Positions 16,366 through 24,107 are shown, numbered from the stretch's first letter. The stretch is 26,994 bases of DNA from CADCWF01 sp903864575 (GCA_040376155.1 JBEIRG010000010.1:1-26994), one strand, 5' to 3'. Numbers and translations are program-made. The notes: generated from the letters alone by a model not told the origin.

Positions 16366-17622
16366 TCAGCGAAGCGGCCAACCCGTTTCGGCTTCGATGG
16401 CCAGCAGGCGGTTGTACTTGGCGAGGCGCTCGGAGCGCGTGATGGAGCCGATCTTGATCTGGTCGCCGGCCCAGCCGGTGGCGAGATCGGCGAGCCAGTC
16501 GTCCTCCGTCTCGCCGCTGCGGGCGCTGACGGTGACGGTCCACCCGGCCGAACGGGCGAGGCGCATGGCATCGAGCGCTTCGGTGAGGGTGCCGATCTGA
16601 TTGACCTTGAGCAGCAGTGCGTTCGCTGCGCCTGCGTCGATCGCGCGCTGAATGCGGGCGGGGTTGGTCGTCAGGAAGTCGTCGCCGAGGACCATCGCAC
16701 GGTCGTCGAGACGCTGCCGCAGGGCGGGCCAGTTCGCCCAGTCATCCTCAGCAAGGCCGTCCTCGATGCTGATGATGGGGTACTTCTCGAGCCACGCGTC
16801 GAGGCGATCGATCATCGCGATCGGGGCGAGGGGCGCGCCGTCCAGCCAGTAGGCGCCGTCCCGGTAGAAGTGGCTCGATGCGACATCAACGGCGAGCGCG
16901 ACATCCTCGCCCGGGATGTATCCGGCGTCCTCGATCGCGCGGACTGCCCCCGCGATCATTGCCTCCGGGCCGTCGAAATCCGGGGCGAGGCCGCCCTCGT
17001 CGGCGACGAGGGCGCGCATCCCGAACTCGCGTTTGATCATGTCCGCCGCTGCCTGGAAGACGGCGTAGGTCATCGCGAGGGCCTGCGCGGTGGTGGTGGC
17101 GGAGACGGGCACGACCAGCACGTCCTGGATGCTTACCTGACCCCCGGCGTGCTTGCCGCCGCTGAACAGGTTGATCGTGGGTCGCGGCATCGTCGCGGGC
17201 CGGATGTCCGCCATCCGGGCGAACCAGCGGTAAAGCGGCATTGCCGCCTCGACCGCGCTGGCGCGGGCGAAGGCAAGGGAAACTGCCAGCAAGGCGTTTG
17301 CCCCGAGACGGGACTTGTTGGCCGTGCCGTCGAGCGCGAGCAGGGCGCGGTCGAGGTCCTCCTGTGAGTCGAACCGCTTGCCCGCGGTGGCGAAGCGAAT
17401 CTCTCCGGCAATGTTGCCGACGGCCTTCGACACGCCCAGACCGCGGTAGCGTTTCGGGTCGCCGTCGCGCAGTTCGAGCGCCTCCGCGGCGCCGGTGGAT
17501 GCGCCGGACGGCACCTGTACCCGGCCTTTCGCGCCGGACGAGAGGGTGCAGGTGGCCTCGACGGTGGGGCGTCCCCGGCTGTCGAGGATTTCAAGGGAGC
17601 GAAGCGCGTCAATGGTCGGCAT
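16366..17622 (-). CDS. Divergent enolase paralogue
   Basis: A 418-residue enolase-family protein. Enolase interconverts 2-phosphoglycerate and phosphoenolpyruvate in glycolysis. Kept: the substrate lid VPSGASTG, His158 in GGKHAG, the acid Glu209 in ADEGG, metal ligands Asp246, Glu287 (SIEDGLAEDDW) and Asp314 (GDDF), the base Lys339 (KVNQIGT), phosphate-binding Arg368-Ser369, and Lys390 (QIKIGS). Changed against textbook enolases: SHRSGET reads SARSGET (His to Ala at 367), the QEF Glu is Asp167, and the CASSEFY block reads VASSHFY. It could be a working enolase or one adapted to another phosphorylated hydroxy acid. Its start overlaps the end of the upstream phosphotransferase gene by 14 nt, so the two are translationally coupled, which is not usual for a glycolytic enolase. 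The 224 bp to the convergent M20 gene hold no recognised gene. Confidence 0.85.
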   Translation of the reverse strand: MPTIDALRSLEILDSRGRPTVEATCTLSSGAKGRVQVPSGASTGAAEALELRDGDPKRYRGLGVSKAVGNIAGEIRFATAGKRFDSQEDLDRALLALDGTANKSRLGANALLAVSLAFARASAVEAAMPLYRWFARMADIRPATMPRPTINLFSGGKHAGGQVSIQDVLVVPVSATTTAQALAMTYAVFQAAADMIKREFGMRALVADEGGLAPDFDGPEAMIAGAVRAIEDAGYIPGEDVALAVDVASSHFYRDGAYWLDGAPLAPIAMIDRLDAWLEKYPIISIEDGLAEDDWANWPALRQRLDDRAMVLGDDFLTTNPARIQRAIDAGAANALLLKVNQIGTLTEALDAMRLARSAGWTVTVSARSGETEDDWLADLATGWAGDQIKIGSITRSERLAKYNRLLAIEAETGWPLR

Positions 17623-18664
17623 TGGTCGTGGTCTCCAGGGCGTCGGTGAAGGCGGCGGCGAGACCGTCGATGGTCGCCGGTAGGTTCTGCATGAGCGGCA
17701 GCACGATCCGGCGCTGTCGCAGTCGTTCGTCCTGATCCATGTACTCCAGCGGAGAGCGGCCCGCTACCCGCGCCAACAGGCAGCCGAGCGTTGCACGGAC
17801 CGCGCGCGGTTCGAGGTCATCTGCCCATGGAACGTCGCCAATGGCGGCGCGATAAACGGACCAATGCAAGCGGGCTGCGTCGGCGAACGCCAGGCGAAGG
17901 CCGGCAACGTGGTGGGCCTTGCTCAGGAAATGGGTGTAGGCGAAGCCGAGATCGAACGCCGGATCTCCCCAATGGATGACCTCGTGATCGAGCAGCACGA
18001 GGCGTCCGTCGTGCACGAGCACATTCTTCGGGCTGTAGTCGCCGTGGACGAGGGTGAGCGGATGGGCGCGGATGTCGTCGATCAGGGCCAGAAGGAACTC
18101 CCGCGCCTCCGGGACCTGCTCCGCGGTGTAGGCGTAGTAGGGCTCGAGTCTGAGCGATTCGAAGAACCCGCGGTCCCGGAAGACCGGTTCGAGTTCCTCC
18201 CTCCTCAGCCATGCCTCGCGTTGCACGCCTCCGAGCAATTCGGCGAACTGGATGACGTGATCCTCCTGCAGATCGCCTGCGAGGAGCATCGTTTTCCAGT
18301 TGGCATGCGGCTGGGGCACCGCTTCCATGGCGAGCAGGTGAGCCTGGAAATCCTCGAAGACGAAGGGCGTCGTGCTGCCGGGCGGGGCAAGCTCGCCCAG
18401 CCAGCGCAGACCGAGGGCCTCCCGGTGGATGCGCTCCGGGGGACTGAACCAGTCGACCTGCACCCGGAGTTTCGCCAACGCCTGCTTGACCACCCAGCCC
18501 TCGCCGGAAGCCCGCTCCACCAGCACGGTGCGGTTAGACACGCCCCCGGCGAGAACGGTCGCCACCGGCAGTTCGCCCGGCGCCACCCTTCCGGTTTCCC
18601 GCAGGTACCTGGCGAGCGCGCCGGGTCGTTCGATGTCGAGAGAGGTGTCATCGCCCGCTGTCAT
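17609..18664 (-). CDS. APH/choline-kinase-fold phosphotransferase
   Basis: A 351-residue small-molecule kinase of the aminoglycoside-phosphotransferase/methylthioribose-kinase superfamily. Nucleotide-binding Lys60 (GWVVKQAL), the catalytic loop HGDYSPKN (207-214, with Asp209 and Asn214) and the metal-binding LLDHEV (Asp226) followed by HWGDPAFDLG are all present, so it should be active. The ATG at 18664 is chosen because GGAG lies 6 nt upstream; an in-frame ATG 17 codons earlier gives a charged, unconserved lead. Its end overlaps the enolase-like gene by 14 nt. The pair suggests the kinase makes a phosphorylated substrate that the enolase paralogue then dehydrates or rearranges; this is inference. 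Antibiotic resistance is unlikely given the partner gene. Confidence 0.82.
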   Translation of the reverse strand: MTAGDDTSLDIERPGALARYLRETGRVAPGELPVATVLAGGVSNRTVLVERASGEGWVVKQALAKLRVQVDWFSPPERIHREALGLRWLGELAPPGSTTPFVFEDFQAHLLAMEAVPQPHANWKTMLLAGDLQEDHVIQFAELLGGVQREAWLRREELEPVFRDRGFFESLRLEPYYAYTAEQVPEAREFLLALIDDIRAHPLTLVHGDYSPKNVLVHDGRLVLLDHEVIHWGDPAFDLGFAYTHFLSKAHHVAGLRLAFADAARLHWSVYRAAIGDVPWADDLEPRAVRATLGCLLARVAGRSPLEYMDQDERLRQRRIVLPLMQNLPATIDGLAAAFTDALETTTNADH

Positions 18665-18755
18665 GGCCACTCCGCTGACGGTCCGCCGCTGCCGGGATTT
18701 CGGGGATTGTGGCAATCACCCGTAAACCCGGCAAGCGGCGGCTCGTTGCGGTTGA

Positions 18756-19619
18756 CTACTTGCTGGTGAAGCCCGAGCGCAGCACGGCGTCGGAGAAGTA
18801 TGGATCGGGCTGGCCATCCTCCGCGTGGTGGTAGACCGCCGCGAGGAAAATCTGCTGCAGGGCGTTGAGAATGGTGGCCGAGAGCAACAGGAGCGCGCCG
18901 AGGCCAGTTGCCAGCACCGCGATGCCCGCAGTGGTCAATGCACCCGAGCCGGAGTTGTCGCCCAGTGCGATCAGCCCCATGCCGATGATGCCGACAAGGA
19001 ACATGGGCACGCCGATCACCGCGCTGATGCTGACGGAGCCAGCGATTTGGGTGCCGAACGTGCGCTTGAGCAGTCCGCTGCTGCGGCTGATGGCGTCGAT
19101 CGGGCCTACGTTCTCGGCGGCGAGGACCGGCATCACGAGGGCGGTTGCAAGGCCCCATGCGAGACCGCCGAGCGCTCCGGCGATCTGGCCAAAGCCGCCC
19201 GCCTTTTCCTGGATCGTGCTGATGATCGCACCAACGATGGAGGCGATGGCGGCATAGCCCGCGATGGCGCCGATGCGTGACCGCGCGATGCCGAAGCCGT
19301 AGCTGACGGTCGGCGCGCCACCGCGCAGCCGTTCCAGCACGCACCCCGCGAGGGCCGTGTTGAGGAAGACGGTGGCGAAGGAGAAGATGTAGTACCCGAC
19401 CGCGAAGACGGCGAACCCCGCGATCGTTCGCGCGGTTCCCGGGTCCGACCCGTCCGGCAGGCCGCCGAACATGAAAAAGCCACCGCCCACGACCAACGCC
19501 ATGAATGCGAGGAATGCGGGCATGGCCAGCACCGGGAAGATGAGCAGGGAGGGCTGCTCCCTGAGCAGCGCCCAGCTCGCCTTGAGGAGGCTCCAGCTGC
19601 GTTTGAATGATGCGATCAT
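18756..19619 (-). CDS. Polytopic membrane protein (DUF6159-like)
   Basis: A 287-residue membrane protein with about five or six hydrophobic helices, starting IASFKRSWSLLKASWALLREQPSL (cytoplasmic amphipathic lead) and then LLIFPVLAMPAFLAFMALVV. It resembles the DUF6159 family of uncharacterised integral membrane proteins, including the conserved middle block AISRSSGLLKRTFG and the late YHHAEDG motif. The frame is open 28 codons further upstream, but the ATG at 19619 starts at the conserved region. It sits 91 nt before the phosphotransferase gene on the same strand and 117 nt after the aminotransferase gene. Function unknown. Confidence 0.7.
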   Translation of the reverse strand: MIASFKRSWSLLKASWALLREQPSLLIFPVLAMPAFLAFMALVVGGGFFMFGGLPDGSDPGTARTIAGFAVFAVGYYIFSFATVFLNTALAGCVLERLRGGAPTVSYGFGIARSRIGAIAGYAAIASIVGAIISTIQEKAGGFGQIAGALGGLAWGLATALVMPVLAAENVGPIDAISRSSGLLKRTFGTQIAGSVSISAVIGVPMFLVGIIGMGLIALGDNSGSGALTTAGIAVLATGLGALLLLSATILNALQQIFLAAVYHHAEDGQPDPYFSDAVLRSGFTSK

Positions 19620-19736
19620 CGGGGTGAGTGCCTTTCCGTTGGACGGTCCATTCCTGTCCCGTCGATGGTACGACTGCCGATCCTTGCGGGTTCCGCGCTC
19701 CACGCGTGAACGCCCGGACGGCGTGCTCTGGCGCGA

Positions 19737-20924
19737 TCAACCGGCGGCGGCGATGGCTCGGCAGAAGCGGTCGATCTCGTCCTCGTTGTTGTAGTAGTGC
19801 ACGGAGGAACGGACAACCTTGGCGAGATTGCGCGCCTCCATGTCAAATCGGGTCGAGAACTGGCTGCTGGTGGTCACGTTGATCCGGCGAGCGGCGAGAT
19901 CCGCCTGGAGGGCGTCGAGGTCGACGCCCTCCTTCGTGAAGGTCACGATGCCGCACTGGCGTTCGCCGATGTCCTGAACGGCGACGCCGGGAATCTCCGA
20001 GAGGCGGTCCCGCAGGCAGGCGGCGAGGGCGTGGATGCGCTCGCCGATGGCCTCCAAGCCCCAGCCGAGAGCGTAGTCCATGGCGGCGGCAAGCCCCAGC
20101 TTGCCGGCGTAACTGGTTTCCCAGTTTTCGAAGCGGCGGGCATCCTCGCGCACTGCATACCGGTCTGCGGCGGTCCAGGTTGCGGCGTGGACGTCGAGGA
20201 ATGGCGGTTCGAGCGCGGCCATCGTGGCGCGGCGGACGTAGAGAAATCCGGTTCCGCGCGGACCGCGAAGGTACTTGCGGCCCGTCGTGGAGAGGAGGTC
20301 GCAGCCGATGGCCTCCACATCCACCGGGAACTGGCCGACCGACTGGCATGCATCCAGCAGGTAGGGAACGCCTGCGGCGCGGGTGATTCTCCCGATGGCC
20401 TCGGCCGGGTTGACCAGGCCGGAGTTGGTAGGCACGTGAGTGATGGCCACGAGGCGCACCCGGCTGTCGATCATGTTTGCGAGCGCGTCGACATCGACCT
20501 GCCCCGTCCCGTCGCTCGGGATCACCTCGACCACTGCGCCGGTGCGCTCCGCGGTCTGCAGGAAGGCGATCACGTTGCTGACGTACTCGCTGCGGGCGGT
20601 GAGAATGCGGTCACCCGGATTGAATGAGGCAGCAAGGCCGTAGAAGGCCATGTCCCACGCTCGGGTTGCGTTCTCGATGAAGGCGATTTCGTCCTCCCGG
20701 GCGTTGATGAGCCGCGCGGCGCTCGTGTAAGCCGCTTCGAGAGCCACATGGCGCTCGTCCTCGGTCTCATAGCCGCCAATCTCGGCCTCGCGCTGCAGAT
20801 ACCCGACCGTCGCGTCGAGGACCGGCTGGGGCATCAGCGAGGAACCGGCGTTGTTGAAGTGGAGCACGTGAAAGACGCCAGGGGTTTCGGCGCGGGCCCG
20901 GTCTATGTCGAAAGCGGCGTGCAT
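19737..20924 (-). CDS. Class V PLP-dependent aminotransferase / NifS-like enzyme
   Basis: A 395-residue fold-type I PLP enzyme of aminotransferase class V (cysteine desulfurase, isopenicillin-N epimerase, selenocysteine-lyase-like group). PLP contacts: Asn85-Thr87 (ENATRAW), Asp191 and Gln194 (LLDACQSVGQ), and the Schiff-base Lys217 in STTGRKYLRGPRGTGFLY. The active-site Cys loop of cysteine desulfurases (near the C-terminal third) is not evident: that region reads TSSQFSTRF. A desulfurase role is therefore less likely than a lyase, epimerase or aminotransferase role. GAGGAG lies 7 nt before the ATG at 20924. It is divergent from the protease gene. The substrate cannot be assigned. A role in selenium recycling would be tempting beside a tRNA-Sec, but is not supported by motifs. 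Confidence 0.85.
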   Translation of the reverse strand: MHAAFDIDRARAETPGVFHVLHFNNAGSSLMPQPVLDATVGYLQREAEIGGYETEDERHVALEAAYTSAARLINAREDEIAFIENATRAWDMAFYGLAASFNPGDRILTARSEYVSNVIAFLQTAERTGAVVEVIPSDGTGQVDVDALANMIDSRVRLVAITHVPTNSGLVNPAEAIGRITRAAGVPYLLDACQSVGQFPVDVEAIGCDLLSTTGRKYLRGPRGTGFLYVRRATMAALEPPFLDVHAATWTAADRYAVREDARRFENWETSYAGKLGLAAAMDYALGWGLEAIGERIHALAACLRDRLSEIPGVAVQDIGERQCGIVTFTKEGVDLDALQADLAARRINVTTSSQFSTRFDMEARNLAKVVRSSVHYYNNEDEIDRFCRAIAAAG

Positions 20925-21069
20925 GGAGTTGGCTCCTCGGTGGTGCGGACGTCGGCGAAGCCTACCGCGACCACGAGCTGCTCATGGCGTGGTCCGTGCG
21001 TCTGGCGTCCACGAGGGCACTGCGCAAGGTGGTCACCGCGCTGGAAGCGGCTGGCCGGAGGACGCGACC

Positions 21070-21981
21070 ATGGACACCAGGCGATTCGATGCGGCGACAA
21101 AAGCTCTTGGCGGCACAATTTCCCGGCGGGAAACACTGGCCGGGTTGGCGGCGGCGATCGGTCTCGGTATCGGTGGCGGTCTCGCGGAGGCGAGACTCCG
21201 GCGACGAACCAATCGAAATGACGGCGCGATCCGGCCGAGGATTACCGATGGGCAACTCGACGGCCCGAAGCACCCGTACGTCGGGCTCATGGTCGCGCAG
21301 GATGCGGATGGCAAGCCGCTCTGGCGGTGCAGCGGCACGTTGCTTTCCTCCCGCGTTTTCCTGACGGCGGGTCATTGCGTGGAAACCCCTGCTGCCCACG
21401 CTGAAATCTGGTTTGCCGCGGATGTCGAATCCGAAATCCCCGCGAACGGCTATCCATACAAAGGCGATGCTGGCGGCGCGGTATCCATTCACCCTGATTG
21501 GGACCCGGCGCAGTTCTGGCTTCACGATCTTGGCGTCGTACTGCTCGACACGGATTGGACGGCGCCTGAATACGGCCAGTTGCCGGCTTTGAACCAGCTC
21601 GACGCACTGCACCCAAGGCGCGGGACAAGGAACGTCACATTCACGGCTGTTGGCTACGGTCTGCAGAAGTCGTTTCCCGATGCGGCGTCCTGGAAGGAGC
21701 AGTCCCAGCGTGTCCGGATGTACGCCGAACCGAAGCTGGTGCAGATCAACACCGGGTTTACCGGGGACGGGTCGGTGATGCTTTCCAACAACGCCCACAC
21801 CGGGGGGACCTGCTACGGCGACTCGGGCGGCCCGAACTTCATTGGGTCAACCCGCGTAATTGGTGGGGTCACCTCATTTGCAATGAACGGGACCTGCGCC
21901 GGGACTGGTGGCGTCTACCGGGTCGATCGGGCTGATGATCTTGACTGGCTCACTGACAGTTTTGGGCAATATCTGCCCTAG
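21070..21981 (+). CDS. Tat-exported trypsin-like serine protease (S1 family)
   Basis: A 303-residue secreted S1-family protease. An N-terminal leader MDTRRFDAATKALGG leads into a twin-arginine signal SRRETLAGLAAAIGLG (18-33). The catalytic triad is complete: His102 (LTAGHC), Asp153 (HDLGVVLL) and Ser252 (GDSGGP). Cys87-Cys103 and Cys248-Cys276 are placed for the usual disulfides. A short Arg-rich pro-segment (ARLRRRTNRN) precedes ITDGQLDGPKHPYVGL, which matches the IVGG-type mature N-terminus region. The position six before the catalytic Ser, which shapes S1 in trypsins, is not clearly Asp (GGTCYGDSGG), so specificity may not be trypsin-like. The frame is open 55 codons further upstream; the ATG at 21070 is chosen because its leader matches that of the Cys-rich protein at 23247. 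Confidence 0.85.
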   Translation: MDTRRFDAATKALGGTISRRETLAGLAAAIGLGIGGGLAEARLRRRTNRNDGAIRPRITDGQLDGPKHPYVGLMVAQDADGKPLWRCSGTLLSSRVFLTAGHCVETPAAHAEIWFAADVESEIPANGYPYKGDAGGAVSIHPDWDPAQFWLHDLGVVLLDTDWTAPEYGQLPALNQLDALHPRRGTRNVTFTAVGYGLQKSFPDAASWKEQSQRVRMYAEPKLVQINTGFTGDGSVMLSNNAHTGGTCYGDSGGPNFIGSTRVIGGVTSFAMNGTCAGTGGVYRVDRADDLDWLTDSFGQYLP

Positions 21982-22250
21982 CGACGATCCCAGCGCACGC
22001 GGCAGGAGCCGCACATCCTGGTTGCTCACCTCGATGACGGGATTCGGGACCACCCGAAGTCGCCGCCCAGCTGGCATTGCCAGTCGGTCTGGTGGCGCCC
22101 ATGGCAGCAGACGGCGGGCAATTCGTGCGCCCGTCAACATGGAGGAACCGCTCGGCGTGACTCGCTGACCATGATACAAAACACCGGTGACGCGAACCTG
22201 TCCTGCTTCCGGTTCGGGCCGCGTCTGGAACGGGTGGGAGTCGGCGAGCG

Positions 22251-23114
22251 ATGGATGTTACCCGGCGGATGCGTGAGGAAGGTTTGCCAGTGCCATCGTG
22301 GCTGGGCCAACCGCGCTGGCTACCGAGCGAGCATGAACTTTCGGCCGACCGTGCCGCGACTGCTCGGGAGCGCATCCTTCCCACATTCGTCATCGTTGGC
22401 GCCCAGAAGTCGGGCACGACGTCGCTGTACCAGCATTTGACGCGTCTTCCGGGTGTCTCGCCGGCTGTTCGCAAGGAATTGAACTGGTTCAATAATCCAC
22501 GAATTCCGGAAGATGCAGCGCTGTCAGGCTACCGGGCCTGCTTCCCGCTCCGAACCGATGGGGTGATCGGTGGCGAGGCAAGCCCGAACTACTTCGAGCA
22601 GCCGGTCTCGGCGCGCCGGCTCCTTGCAGCGGTGCCAGACGTCCGGGTGATCATCTCGCTCCGAAATCCGGTCGATCGGGCGTACTCCCACTATCGCATG
22701 CAAGTGAAGCGAAACTGGGAGAACCGCACATTCGAACGGGCGTTGGAGGAAAGCCCGCGGAGTCTGCTCGATGATGATGGCTGGCTCACATCCGATGGAG
22801 CGATTTACGGCTACCTGCTTCGCGGCCTGTATGCAAATCAGCTTGGCCCGTGGCTCGACCTCATTCCGCCGCGCAACCTGTGCATCCTTCGTGCCGAAGA
22901 CTACTTCGCCGATCCCGCAGGGACCATCCGGTGGCTGGCTCGATTCATCGGCATCGGCGAAGTGCCGGACCGGAGACTGCCCGGCCCAACGATGCCGCAC
23001 GGATCGAGCACCATGGACCCCGAGACGCAGAGCATCCTCGCGGACTATTTCGCCCCGCACAATGAGCGCCTGTACCGGTTGCTCGGCAGGGATTTTGGAT
23101 GGGAATCCGGCTGA
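22251..23114 (+). CDS. PAPS-dependent sulfotransferase
   Basis: A 287-residue sulfotransferase-domain protein that would move a sulfuryl group from PAPS to a hydroxyl or amine of a sugar, lipid or peptide. The 5'-phosphosulfate loop is GAQKSGTTSL (50-59); the 3'-phosphate site is SLRNPVDRAYSHY (136-148) with Arg138 and Ser146; KELNWF at 76-81 corresponds to the family's KEPHFF block, and GEASPNYF (108-115) to the next conserved block. It has no signal or membrane segment and resembles heparan-sulfate-type and bacterial capsule/nodulation-type sulfotransferases. It lies 269 bp after the protease, in a stretch with no recognised gene, and 132 bp before the Cys-rich gene. The acceptor is unknown. 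Confidence 0.85.
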   Translation: MDVTRRMREEGLPVPSWLGQPRWLPSEHELSADRAATARERILPTFVIVGAQKSGTTSLYQHLTRLPGVSPAVRKELNWFNNPRIPEDAALSGYRACFPLRTDGVIGGEASPNYFEQPVSARRLLAAVPDVRVIISLRNPVDRAYSHYRMQVKRNWENRTFERALEESPRSLLDDDGWLTSDGAIYGYLLRGLYANQLGPWLDLIPPRNLCILRAEDYFADPAGTIRWLARFIGIGEVPDRRLPGPTMPHGSSTMDPETQSILADYFAPHNERLYRLLGRDFGWESG

Positions 23115-23246
23115 GCCGCCTGAGCGGAGGACGCGGCCGGGTGACACGCCCGACAGGTAGCCGACAGTCCGTCAATGGACTCTCCCAAAGCTGCTATCGT
23201 GTCGACCGTTGCGAGAGAACATGCTGCGGCCCGATGGAGGAACGCC

Positions 23247-23861
23247 ATGGATGGAGTGCGGTTCGATGCGATAACGCGGTTACTGGGACGGGGGTTTTCC
23301 AGGCGGGTGATTGCCTCGGGGCTGGCGCTGGCGGGACTGCGCGACGCGGGCTTGCCGCAGGCGGGCAGGGCGCAGGAGATGTGCGGGCGCGCCGGGGGCT
23401 CGTGCGAAAACCAGCCGTGTTGCCCCGGTCTCTCGTGCACCGCCGATCTTGCCTGCGTCAGTCCGGCCGGCTGGTGTGGTTACGAACGGGAGTCCTGCGA
23501 GAATCGGCCCTGTTGCGCCGGGTTGGTGTGTACCGCCGATCTCGCCTGCATCATTCCCGACGGGAGTGTCGCCTGCGGCTATCAGGGGCAATCCTGCGAG
23601 AACCAGCCGTGCTGCTCCGGCCTCGCCTGCGACGCGAATCTCGCGTGTGTGGTGCCTGACAGCGGGGAGTTCTGCGGGTACGAAGGGGACTCCTGCGAGA
23701 ATCAGGGTTGCTGCGGGGCGCTGGTGTGCAACGGGAATCTCGCCTGCGTCGTCCCGTTCGGGGACCGGGCTTGCGGATATGAGGGTGAATCGTGCGAGAA
23801 CCGGCCCTGCTGTGATGGACTCGCGTGCAGCGCCGGGCTTGCGTGCGTCATTCCGTGGTGA
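23247..23861 (+). CDS. Tat-exported protein of five cystine-knot-like repeats
   Basis: A 204-residue secreted protein. Residues 1-45 are a leader: MDGVRFDAITRLLGRGF, twin-arginine SRRVIASGLALAGL, and a cleavage region near GRAQE. The rest is five tandem repeats of 31-33 residues, starting at Cys46, Cys77, Cys110, Cys143 and Cys176, each with exactly C-x6-C-x4-CC-x4-C-x5-C (30 cysteines), joined by 6- or 8-residue Pro/Gly linkers. The spacing resembles inhibitor cystine knots (conotoxins, spider toxins); Dickkopf/colipase-like modules are an alternative. A typical unit starts CGYEGESCENRPCC. GGAGG (23236-23240) lies 6 nt before the ATG and fixes the start; the frame is open 24 codons further upstream. 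No catalytic motif is seen. Function unknown: a structural, binding, inhibitory or metal-holding surface protein are options. Confidence 0.85.
   Translation: MDGVRFDAITRLLGRGFSRRVIASGLALAGLRDAGLPQAGRAQEMCGRAGGSCENQPCCPGLSCTADLACVSPAGWCGYERESCENRPCCAGLVCTADLACIIPDGSVACGYQGQSCENQPCCSGLACDANLACVVPDSGEFCGYEGDSCENQGCCGALVCNGNLACVVPFGDRACGYEGESCENRPCCDGLACSAGLACVIPW
23382..23846 (+). repeat. Five in-frame tandem repeats of six-cysteine units
   Basis: The units span 93-99 nt each and code 25 residues from first to last Cys plus a linker. DNA copies have diverged (mainly at third positions and the x6 and x5 segments), so the array is not recent; the cysteine spacing, the CEN-x-x-CC core and the L-A-C end are kept. 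Confidence 0.85.
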
Positions 23862-23869
23862 TGGTTCCG

Positions 23870-23890
23870 GCGCCGTCCGCCGGACGGCGC
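23870..23890. terminator. GC-rich hairpin between the Cys-rich gene and tRNA-Sec
   Basis: A perfect 9-bp stem (GCGCCGTCC / GGACGGCGC) with a 3-nt loop starts 9 nt after the Cys-rich gene's stop and about 105 nt past the 3' end of the convergent tRNA. No T-run follows on either strand. It probably ends or protects the plus-strand transcript. Confidence 0.45.
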
Positions 23891-23994
23891 AGGTACAGGC
23901 CTCGCCTGAAGCTGCTAGGTGAGCGATCTGAACCGGCGGCAGGTGGAGTCGCGCGCTCCGCCTGTCCTCTTGTCGGAGGGGTCAGGAAACACGC

Positions 23995-24092
23995 TGGCGA
24001 GGGCGCATGGGAGTCGAACCCACCTGCGCCGGGATCGCCGACGCACACGCAGTTTTGAAGACTGGGGAGGCCACCGGGCCCCATCCGCCCCC
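23995..24092 (-). tRNA. selC: Selenocysteine tRNA, anticodon UCA
   Basis: The minus strand folds as a bacterial tRNA-Sec: an acceptor stem ending in discriminator G and encoded CCA (3' end at 23995), a T-arm GTGGG-TTCGACT-CCCAT, a long variable arm of 8 bp (TGCGTCGG with CCGGCGCA, loop CGATC), an anticodon loop CTTCAAA with UCA at 24058-24056, and a 6-bp D-stem (GGGGCC with GGCCTC) with the 4-nt loop CGGT seen in E. coli selC. The 5' end is uncertain by 2 nt: starting at 24092 gives the E. coli-like 2-nt spacer before the D-stem, with a G-G mismatch at the eighth acceptor pair; starting at 24094 moves the mismatch inside the stem. The first anticodon-stem pair is also C-C. It inserts selenocysteine at UGA together with SelA, SelB and SelD, none of which is in the window. 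Confidence 0.93.
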
Positions 24093-24107
24093 TCAGGGTT
24101 GCAGGGG

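Noticed and set aside
19737..20924. Selenocysteine lyase or cysteine desulfurase call for the class V aminotransferase
   Set aside because: The active-site cysteine loop of those enzymes is not seen, so only the broader family is supported.
23382..23846. Possible CRISPR-like array in the 93-99 nt repeats
   Set aside because: The repeats are in-frame protein repeats with diverged DNA and no constant repeat with unique spacers.
570..23861. Hidden selenocysteine UGA codons at gene ends ending in TGA (for example at 570, 16139 and 23859)
   Set aside because: The frames I followed past the stop have no family continuation, soon meet another stop or a hairpin, and the proteins are already full length.
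24056..24058. Reading the tRNA as an opal suppressor or serine tRNA
   Set aside because: The 6-bp D-stem with 4-nt loop, the long acceptor and the 8-bp variable arm with UCA anticodon match tRNA-Sec, not a serine or suppressor tRNA.
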